Below, one piece after another: positions 50,301 to 61,614 of a DNA stretch of 64,000 bases. The position numbers and the translations under genes were made by a program. The first letter of the stretch is position 1, and each line of letters starts with the position of its first letter. The stretch comes from Euglena gracilis (lineage: Eukaryota > Euglenida > Euglenophyceae > Euglenales). Below the pieces are notes generated by a model that was not told the origin of the DNA, made no database searches, and saw nothing but the letters and a program-made list of their open reading frames with translations. The stretch is taken from NCBI GenBank assembly GCA_039621445.1, contig CP154957.1, forward strand, positions 22,900,761-22,964,760, read 5' to 3'.

Positions 50301-53300
50301 TTGGGCCGCCGACCCATTGACTTTGGGTCAAAACCGGGTCAAAAAAGTCGAAAAAAATCGAAAAAAATTTTTTTGCCCGAAACGATGTTTTTTGGCCTCC
50401 CGGTCCCAGAAAAACTGTTTTTGAGCCGAAAACGAGCGTTTTTCGACCCGCCGGCGCCCTGTTTCTGGCACAAAACCCATGGATTTCAGGCAAAATAGCT
50501 CCATGGAGTGGGCCGGTATGTATGGAGGGGTCGCTGAGCTCTTATCCCTTTATGGGTAAGAGCGAAGCTTACCACCGTCGAAACCCCCCCCCCCCACCCC
50601 CCCGCCCCCCCCCCCCCCCCCCCCCCGGGTCGGGGCCACCAGGAGAACCGACGGATTATCACCATGATCCCGGCCCAGTTCCCGGAATTTTTTTTTTCAG
50701 TCGCGAGCGACTGGATTCCTAGTTTCCGAATCACCTGGGTTTGACCCCCAACTCCCCGCCAGGCCCGAGTTATTCACGCGCGAAGGGGTCCAAACTCGGT
50801 AGGATTTGCCCGCCCCCCCTGGATAACCCCCCCCCCCCCCTTTGGACTCTGCCATTTCGGCCAAAAAATGTCAATTTTCAAAATATCTCCAAAATGAAGC
50901 CAAATCAAAGGAAATGTCCGGAGACCTAATTTGAAGCCCTTGGAATGCCCCATCCACCGGTATTTTGATTTCCCCCCAACTCCCCGCCTAGCCCGAGATA
51001 CGGCCGTTTTCGGCGCAGCTGGCCGTTTTGTACATTTTTCCCTCTGTTCGACTTAGCCGTTTTCGGGGGGTGGGGGGTCAAAAAATCGATGTTTTCAAAA
51101 TTTCTCGAAAATGATGCAAAATCAAAGCAAATGTCCGGAGACCTAAATTGAAGCCCTTGGAACGCTCTATCTACTGGGATTTTGGTTTCCCCGCAACTCC
51201 CCGCCCAGCCCGAGATACGGGCGTTTTTTTTGGCCAATTTGGCCATTTCAGGCCATTTTGTACACTTTTCCCTCTGTTCGACTTAGCCGTTTTCGGCCAA
51301 AAAAGTCGAAAAAAATCGAAAAAATTTTTTTTGCCCGAAACGATGTTTTTTTGCCTCCCGGACCCGGAAAAACTGTTTTTGAGCCGAAAACGAGCGTTTT
51401 TCGACCCGCCGGCGCCCCGTTTTGGGCCGCCGACCCATTGACTTTGGGTCAAAAAAGGGTCGAAAAAGTCGAAAAAAATCGAAAAAAAAATTTTTGCCCG
51501 AAACGATGTTTTTTGGCTTCCCGACCCAGAAAAACTGTTTTTGAGCCGAAAACGAGCGTTTTTCGACCCGCCAGCGCCCCGTTTTGGGCCGCCGACCCAT
51601 TGACTTTGGGTCAAAACCGGGTCAAAAAAGTCGAAAAAAATCGAAAAAAATTTTTTTGCCCGAAACGATGTTTTTTGGCCTCCCGGACCCAGAAAAACTG
51701 TTTTTGAGCCGAAAACGAGCGTTTTTCGACCCGCCGGCGCCCCGTTTTGGGCCGCCGACCCATTGACGTCGAAAAAAATCAAAAAAATTTTTTTTTGCCC
51801 GAAACGATGTTTTTTGGCCTCCCGGACCCGGAAAAACTGTTTTTGAGCCGAAAACGAGCGTTTTTCGACCCGCCAGCGCCCCGTTTTGGGCCGCCGACCC
51901 ATTGATTTTGGGTCAAAACCGGGTCGAAAAAGTCGAAAAAAATCGAAAAAAATTTTTTTTGCCCGAAACGATGTTTTTTGGCCTCCCGGACCCAGAAAAA
52001 CTGTTTTTGAGCCGAAAACGAGCGTTTTTCGACCCGCCAGCGCCCCGTTTTGGGCCGCCGACCCATTGACTTTGGGTCAAAACCGGGTCAAAAAAGTCGA
52101 AAAAAATCGAAAAAATTTTTTTGCCCGAAACGATGTTTTTTGGCCTCCCGGACCCAGAAAAACTGTTTTTGAGCCGAAAACGAGCGTTTTTCGACCCGCC
52201 GGCGCCCCGTTTTGGGCCGCCGACCCATTGACGTCGAAAAAAATCAAAAATTTTTTTTTGCCCGAAACGATGTTTTTTGGCCTCCCGGACCCGGAAAAAC
52301 TGTTTTTGAGCCGAAAACGAGCGTTTTTCGACCCGCCAGCGCCCCGTTTTGGGCCGCCGACCCATTGATTTTGGGTCAAAACCGGGTCAAAAAAGTCGAA
52401 AAAAATCGAAAAAATCTTTTTTTGCCCGAAACGATGTTTTTTGGCTTCCCGACCCGGAAAAACTGTTTTTGAGCCGAAAACGAGCGTTTTTCGACCCGCC
52501 AGCGCCCCGTTTTGGGCCGCCAACCCATTGACTTTGGGTCAAAACCGGGTCAAAAAAGTCGAAAAAAATCGAAAAAATCTTTTTTTGCCCGAAACGATGT
52601 TTTTTGGCTTCCCGACCCAGAAAAACTGTTTTTGAGCCGAAAACGAGCGTTTTTCGACCCGCCAGCGCCCCGTTTTGGGCCGCCAACCCATTGACTTTGG
52701 GTCAAAACCGGGTCAAAAAAGTCGAAAAAAATCGAAAAAATTTTTTTTGCCCGAAACGATGTTTTTTGGCCTCCCGGACCCAGAAAAACTGTTTTTGAGC
52801 CGAAAACGAGCGTTTTTCGACCCGCCTGCGCCCTGTTTCTGGCACAAAACCCATGGATTTCAGGCAAAATAGCTCCATGGAGTGGGCCGGTATGTATGGA
52901 GGGGTCAATGAAGGGGTGGGTGCGCGCCTATTAAGAGCTCAGCACTATTCAAAACCTGGTTAAATGGGGGGGGCCAAATTCCCCCGAAAGCCCCCCCCCA
53001 TTTTGGCAATTTTCCTGTTTTTGAACTCAGGCTCAGGCTCAGGCTCACGGCCAGGCAAATGCCGACCACACACCGCTTCAACGTATAGACCCCATGGGGG
53101 GGGGGGGCTGCGCAGCCAGCCCGGGGTCCAACTAGCCCAAGTTTCTAGCCCTAGCCCAGCAACCCTCCCCATGGGGTTAACAGTCTGGGTTACCTTGCGG
53201 GAAATCTGTCTGGTTGACGTTTACGGGTCCCACAATAATTGTTTCACGGGGTGTGCACCCAGAAGGCACCCTTTGCAGCAAGGAGAACGCCTTCAAGGCT

Positions 53301-56300
53301 GCTTCACATCGTTGTTTTCTCACGTTAAGAACTCAGCTTTTCATTGAACTTTTGGGTGTTTTTGTTGTTGGACATCGCTAATGTCTCGCAGCCCTTCGGG
53401 TGGCCAAACAAGTCAAGAACTCATGGGTCAGAGGGGGACGAAAGAATTCCTTTTTTCAATTTGGGGTTGTTTGTGAATATCTCCAATGCCGTCTCGCCGC
53501 CCTTCGGTGGCAACAGGAAACATGTATCTTGACTTGGCATCTAACGTTATATCAAAAAAAGGGGGGACGCCCGTTCTGTCCTGAACCTGGCATCCGGGGA
53601 CCCCCCCCCCTGTTTAAAGCGGCGTTTTAGGGACGCCGAGTTCAGGACAGAACCGGCGTCCCCAACCTTTGGTCAAAAGACACTCTTAGGACCAATCTCC
53701 GGCCACTGATCTGAAATATCACGCTACTTTGCATTTCGCCAAATTCTGACGATCGCGAGCGTATCTCTGGCTGTGTCAATCGTTCAGGTACAAACTCACC
53801 CCTCAATTGAAAGCACTTTTCATCAGACGACTGGTGATCACCACCAAATTCAGCCACATCGCCTGGCACTCTTATTTCCTGTCACTGTAAAATCCTAATT
53901 GCACAGTTCTTGTACCCCCCCTGGACCCCTCAGGTCGTCGATTCGAAGAGAAAAATTGTTTCTGTATTGTTCATTAAGCATCTTAAACCAAACAGCACCA
54001 AAAATCACCACAAAACAAATTTCGACTCTGGCCGATCCGACAATCGCGAGCGTATCTCGGGTTGCATGCAACGTTAGGGTGCCAAGTTACCCCTCGATCG
54101 AAAGCTCTTTTCAACAGACGACCAGTGGTGGTCATCAGATTTTTCCATGCTGCACGGTACTCAATTTCCAAAACGGGGCCAATTTTCACCAAAATTGTGT
54201 ATCCACCCTAGTGGTCCCCAAAAATGGAAAATTTCATTGTGCTACATGATTAGAACAATCATATGAGGACCTCAGGGCCATTTTTGGGCACTTTTGATGA
54301 CATTTTTAGGAATGACAAAACTGGCTTTAGGGACGCCGGATTTTGGACAGAACGGACGTCCGGAAAACCCGTGGGGGGGGGATGCCGGTTCTGTCCTGAA
54401 CACGGCGTCCCAAACGCCGGTTTAAATTTTTGAACCGTGCATTGGGGCTCTGGCTTCATGCCCAAACCGGCGTCTGGACGCCGGTTCGGCGCAGAAATTT
54501 CTGCGCCGAACCGGTGTTCCAGAACGCCGGTTCGGGCGGGAAGATGGCGTCCAGGGGACCCAAAAATAAAAAGTGCCAAAAAGTGTTCAAAATACTTAGT
54601 AGACATGTGGCAATCATATCTGAGCAGCTTTGGGGGGGGGGTGTTTGGCTAAAAATTGGGGTATTTTGCACAACAATTTCCATTTGGCCAAATTTGGGGA
54701 ATTTCTGAAATAGAATACCATGCAGCACGGCTGAAATCTAAGGCCATCTGCAGAAAGCCCTCGAGAAGAGCTTTCGATCAAGGGGCGACATGGCAGGTGA
54801 ACAGTGGATTTTGGAATTTGCGAAAAGGTTCGGAAAATGCGAACGCCGATTTCAGAGTTCTTTGCAGTGTGGCTGAGTTCTGAGGGTACCAAGCGAAAGG
54901 CCTTGGGGAGAGCTTTCGATTGATATGCTGTATGGCACCTGAGGTGTGGGATTTCACCAATTGAGATGTCAAATTTTGGAATGCACGATCGCTGAAAATA
55001 AGCGCTGTGTGCATTGTGGCTGAATCCTGTGGCCATCTGTCAAAAGCCCTTGAGCAGAGCTTTCAATTGATGGGTAACATGGCATCAGACGTGTGAGAAC
55101 TGAAATCGGTCGATCGACATGGCCATGGGTCCAAATTCCTTGAATGCCGGTTCAGGCGTGAAGTCAGAGCCCCGAATCCACGGTTTCAACAAACTGTGTC
55201 CGAACGCCGGTTCGGACCACGGAACTGGCGTTCTGGACACAGTTTTCGTATCAAAAGAGCACACCATTTCTGTCGACAAATCTGGCTCTTTTGGGGAAAA
55301 TTTGCATTACCATCCAGCCGCCCTTCGGGCGGTAATAGATTTTTTGTCCCATACAAAATGGCCCAAACCCACCACGGGGGACCCCCAAGTGGCCGATATA
55401 CACCCCACATGCCCCCGGCCCCTCCGGACCGGTTTTGGCCTTGTACGGGGCCCCCCAAAAGGGGTTCCCACAGAATGTAGCCGTTTTTTTTAAGCTTTCC
55501 GGAGGTCAAAAAATCGACTTTTCGAAAATTGCCCGAAACCGATGGGGAACTGCCCGGACCCAACCAACCATGGGACCCCCAAGTGGCCTGTAAACCCCCC
55601 CCCACTTACTAACCCCCCCCCCTCGGGAGGACCAACCAAACTGGGACTGAAACCCCCCCCCCCTTCGGGGAAGGAAAATGAAAGCCGCCAGGGCCGATTT
55701 TTTTGGCCTCAAACCACCCAAAAACTGATTTTTGGCCCTTTTTTTGAGATCGACCATCATCAAAAATGCCATTTTTGACCAAATTTGCCAAAAATTGCCA
55801 TTTTGGGGGGGTTTCGGGGTCATTTTTGGGGTTCGGATTTTCACCAACAATTCCGGGACTTATAACCCCCCCCCCCACTTACTAACCCCCCCCTTCGGCC
55901 GACCAACCAAACCGGATCCTGCTAACCCCGGGGGGTTTATAAGTGGGGGGGGGGTTTACACACCCCACAAACCCCCGGCCCCTCCGGACCGTTTTGGGGT
56001 CCGTACGGGCCCCCCCAAAAAGGGGTTCCCACAGGACTTAGCCCATTTTTAGCCTTCCGGGGTCAAAAAATCGATTTTTCCAAAGTTGCCAAAAACCGAT
56101 GGGGAACTGCACCGATCAACCCGGGGACCCAAACCAACCATGGGGGACCCCCCAGTGGCCTGTATACACCCCACATACCTCCGGCCCCTCTGGACCGTTT
56201 TTTGGGCTCGTACTGGGCGGCAAGTCTCGGGGTGGGGGGGGGGGCGGAAAAATTTCTCGGGGGGCGAAAAAATTTCGGGGGGCGGTCGCCCCCCCCCCCG

Positions 56301-56598
56301 ACCCCCCCTTTCTACACCAGTGCCTACGGCGCTACAATGCAAAAAAAACTGAGTAGGAAATACCCATAGCCCCAAAACGGGCTCCCACAGGACTTAGCCG
56401 TTTTTCCGCCTTCTGGGGGTCAAAAAATCGATTTTTTGAGAATTACCCAAAGTGGATGGGGAACTGCACGGACCCACCCGGGGACCCGAACCATCCGTGA
56501 CGGACCCCCTGCGTCTGGATACCCCTCGAATGGAAATAATAATCGTACACCTTCATTTCTGTTTTAACAGAAATACCCACTGCCGTATGGCACACTTG

Positions 56599-56686
<88 letters not shown>

Positions 56687-59600
56687 AATTATTATTATTA
56701 TTATTGATTGATTGGTTAATTAATTAAAACGTGTTCAGCCCGCCAAATGCCTGCCCTGAAATTCGTGGTCATGAACACGTTTTCAATGAGGGCATTTGTG
56801 GCAATGACACGTTTTCCATTAAGGCATCTGTGTTCAGGCACGTTTTCCATTAGGGCATCTGTGGCAACTTTAGAAGTCTTAAATCTTCGCCCAAAACACG
56901 GTTTCTTTGTGCATAGCGTGTCGTGTGCCGTGATGTCCGCCACTCCCTGTCGTTGTGCTCCAAGGCAACCTAGCCTTCTGTCGTGTTGTAGAGTGCCCCC
57001 GACCCGCCTCACCCGTTGAGGACCACCCGGCCTCTCAACCGCACGCCGATTTTTCATGACAGCAATTTTTGCTTCTTGCTCGGGGTTGCCACCATACATC
57101 TCTCTAAGGTTTTGCGAACCCCCCCCCCCCGGGGGGGCGGCTGCAGCCAGCCCCGATTTGGGCCCAGCCCAGCCGCAGCACCCGGGGGGTGGTGCTGCTA
57201 GCCCAGCTAGCCAACCCCTTTTGGGGGGTCCAGCCCAAAATATTTCGGCGCGAAGCGCCGAATTTTTTTGAAAAACTGTGTTCAAAAGTGGCCAAAAATG
57301 GGGTTTGGGGGGCGTTTGGGGCACTTTTGGGGGGTTTCAGATGCATCATTTTTTCAAAACTGTGTTTTGCAGGTCATTTTGGGGCATTTTTCCGATTTCA
57401 GTCCAGCTCACCCCGGTTCGGGTCCAGCCGGGGTCCACCCCCCCCCCCCCGGGGGGGGGGGCTAGCCAGCCCAAATTTCTAGCCAGCCCAAATTTCTAGC
57501 CCTAGCCCAGCACTCCCCCCCCCCGGGTCCTTAAAGAGATGTATGGTCTCGAAATCGATTTCGAGACTTTAGAAGTCTTAAATCTTCGCCCAAAACACGG
57601 TTTCTATACAAAAATCGACCGACACTAACAGATTCAGCAGGGGCGCCGGGCGGCTCGCTTCGCTCGCTCGCGCCCGGCGCCCCTGCTGAATCTGTTAGTG
57701 TCGGTCGATTTTTCTAAAACCTATTTTGTCTGGGCCCGACGCCTGTCTTGATATTCATTCGACCGAACCGCCTGGACGGAAATATGGTCAAAAAAGTGGT
57801 TTTTGGCCCATTAACGGGCGCCTGAATGGAAATCGACTGACATAAACGGCGCCTGAATGGAAATCGACTTTCATAAACGGGCGCCTGAATGGAAATCGAC
57901 TTTCATAAACGGGCGCCTGAATGGAAATCGACTGTCATAAACGGGCGCCTGAATGGAAATCGACTGACATAAACGGTTTCCGATGTCTTGGAAATCGACC
58001 AACCTTTTGTTTCCTTTTTTAAATGCCTTTTTGTTCCGTTTTGGGACATTTTCAGTTTCAGCCTGAAACCTGTTAATGTCGACCAACATTTTGTCTCTTT
58101 TTTTCGGAATGCTTTTTTCTTTTTTTCAATCTCTATATCAAGAACTGCTTCTTAAACGCAGACTCTGACCTGAGTCTGTGTTTCGAAACGCAGACTCAGG
58201 CCGAATAACAGACTCAGCGTTTCGAAACAGAGACTCAGGCCAGAGTCTGCGTTTTATTACAAACACAGATTTTGACCAAAGCCATGAACACAGCCTTTTG
58301 CTATGAACACAGCCTTGGCCCGAAATCCGATGATGTCAATATAATTGCAATACAGGCGTTGAGCCCAGAAAATAGGGTTGACATTGCCAAATAACTCCTC
58401 ACCCGAAAGCTTTTCTTTTAGATGACCAGTGATGACAACTGGTTCAGGACAAATATGCCGAATGCTATTTCTGAAGATCCAGAAAATAATAATCTTAAGT
58501 ACCGTCCTTCCGTCTGTTCCATCCAAAGTTCAGCCAGCTGTGATCACCTGGCCACAAAATTTGGTTTTTGTCTGATCCATAACTCCTCCACAACCCCATA
58601 GGACCAAACATGTCAAAAAAAATGGAAATACAAAATGTCCAAAAAATCACTAAAAATTCCCAATCTGACTAGCAACAGATTTCAATGGAATGGAAATCGA
58701 CTTTCAATAAACGGGCGCCTGAATGGAAATCGACTGTCATAAACGGGCGCCAGAATGGAAATCGACTTTCATAAACGGGCGCCTGAATAGAAATCGACCG
58801 ACATAAACAATTTCAGCCTGAAATCGTTTAATGTCAGTAGAATTTCAAGACAGGCGTCGGGCCCAGAAAATAGGTTTTAAACAAGAACAGTGTTTTGGGC
58901 CAAGGTTTTAGGGGGGCCAAGGGGCGACCGCGGCGCCTTCGGCGCCGCGGTCCCCGCCCCTGGGCTCCCCCTAACTCTTGGCCCAAACACAGTTCTTGAC
59001 ACAAAAGAGCCATACTTTGGTGGCTCTTTTGCCAAATCTTGGTAATGAAAATGATATGCCAATCCGCAGGCGTCACAGACAACTTTGTTCAGCTCCACAC
59101 AATTTGGATTTTTGGGAATGGCAACACCACAAAAAACACATTTCTCGTGTTTTATTGGCAGTCGGGAAACAGCACGAGGCAGAGGGGGTTGGTCAGGGGA
59201 CGCTCGCCTCATCGAACAACAGGCTGGGTTCCAGCTCCCATCCCGTCCAGGCAACAAAGAAAGCATCCAGCTCAGGATAACAGGCTTGCCGCTGTTGACA
59301 CAGTTTGGCGAACTCCAAACAGTTGGCAACAGCAGCAAGCTCTGCACCTACGGAGCCGGACTTTTTCTTTGTGTTGCCCTGTGCGAGCAAGGTGCCATGA
59401 AGGGGGTCCGTCCAGGGGGAAGTGGCAAAAGACCATTCACAAAGTTTGCCGTGCGTTTGGCCATACTGGGAGGGCTGCGGAAAAAAGGAAAAAAAAGGAA
59501 AAAAGGGGGGGGTGACACGTTTTCAATGAGGGCATTTGTGGCAATGACACGTTTTCCATTAAGGCATCTGTGTTCAGGCACGTTTTCAATGAGGGCATTT

Positions 59601-61583
59601 GTGGCAATGACACGTTTTCCATTAAGGCATTTGTGTTCAGGCACGTTTTCCGGTACTTGTCTGTTATCGCACGACATACCCCCCCCCTTTCGGTTATCGC
59701 ACGACACCCTTTTTTTGGGTTATTTAAAGGAATAGGGTTAGGTGCGCACATGCCACGTTGCGCTACATGGCCACATTGCAACGTGGCCATGTAGCGCAAC
59801 GTGGCCATGTAGCGCAACATTGCATGTGCGCACCTAACCCTGCTCCTTCAAATAACCCTATAAAACCTAAAAATAAGGCGTTGTGCGATAACCGAAAGGG
59901 GGGGGTATGTCGTGCGATAACAGACAAGTACCCGTTTTCCATTAGGGCGCCGTTTTTGGAGTCCGAATTTCACAAATTCGTGTTTTTGACCCCTTGCGTG
60001 AATCATGACCACGAATTTCAGGGCAGGCATTTGGCGGGCTCTGAACACGTTTTTAAACAAATTGTGGCTGAGCCCAGATTTCAGCCTGAAAATGTGTTCA
60101 GGGGGCCCCTTTCGGGGGCCCCCTGGCTGAACACGTTTTCAGGCTGAAATCTGGGCTCAGCCATAATTTGTATGTAAAAACCTATTTCCAGGGCCCGATG
60201 CCTGTCTTGAAAATCGACTGACATTAATGGGTTTTAGCAAGGGCGCTGTTCCAAATAAACGGTTTTCAAGACAGGCGCCCGTTTGCATAAAACGGTTTCC
60301 AAGACAGGCACCCGTTTGTACTTGACGGTTTTCAGGGGGGCGCCATTTTCTTGACAAAAACCACAAAAAATGACAAAAAAGCCACCGTACGGGTGACTGA
60401 TCGTCAAAAAAATTCTGTGAAATAGGTTTCAGAACAATCGACTGCACTAACGGCAGGGGTGTCGGGCAGCCCCAAGGCGCCTTGGGGCTGCCCGGCGCCC
60501 CTGCTAAAACCGTCAGTTGCAGTCAATTTTTGTATGATTAATAATAATAATTATTATTATTGGTATAATTATTATTGTAATTATTATAATAATGGGTTTC
60601 GGGGGGGGGGGGGATGGTAACGAGGGAAAGGGCCAATTTGGAATCAAACTAATTCCCAAACCAAATGGGAAATCTCAGGTGGACAAGCCAAAATTCTCAG
60701 GGGAACCCTCTTCCATCACCCCTTTCCTCACACACCAATGATTGACCAATGTTTTCCTTCTCCTGAAATGAGTGTTTCGGTTGTGAGAAGTCGGTCCATT
60801 TCAAGCCATTTTTGAGTGTGGAAGAACGGGTGTGACAGCCAGAAACTAAAACAAAAGAGCAACCTGCCTGGTGATAATGTTGGACATGCTGAGGGTGCAT
60901 GTGCATGTGAGGTTGGTGCCATAGCTGGTGTTTTGGGCAACTTGATTTTATTCGCTTTTTTCCAATAATTGTCAAAAAATGGCAAAACACACACAAATCA
61001 TTATCCCAAATATCTCATGGTCACAAGGATGAACCCAAATTTAATTAAAACAAGGGCACTTGATCCAAGGCAAAAAAGAAAAACTCGATCCAAGGTACTT
61101 CTGACACTTTCTGGGTTGTTGAGGGTCAGGTTTCGCAACAGTTGGTGAGGTCAGGTCAGGATTTGGGCTTGGAGGAGTTTGGCTGAAACTTTGACCATTC
61201 AATCATTCAACAACGAATGGGAAAATTTTGACCTTTGGTACTTCTTCCTAACCTGAAGGGGTCCGGTCATGTCAAGAACTGCGTCGAGGACACGAGTTTG
61301 GGATCGTGGCGCCGCCGCCCCAGGGCCTCTTAAAACCTTGGTCAAGACACTGTTCTTTTTTGGGGGGCAAGGCCTTGGATCAACCGAGGTGAGGTTGCAG
61401 TTACGGTATGTGAAGTAAACTGACATTAATTTCCCAGGTACTTGTTCGCTGCCCGAACTTTAGACTCTGCCATTTGGGGGGTGGGTGGTCGTGCAGCGAA
61501 CAAGAACCATTTCCTAACCCAAACTCCTTCAAGAAGTCAAATTCCCGGGTTGAAAGAACGTCGTAGTGAAAAGTTGTATTGCA

Positions 61584-61614
<31 letters not shown>

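Noticed and set aside
48571-52872. Long ORFs (up to 243 aa) with repeated FFARNDVFW / KKHRFGQKK blocks
   Set aside because: They are open on both strands at once and follow the 142/162-bp satellite; no codon preference or gene signals.
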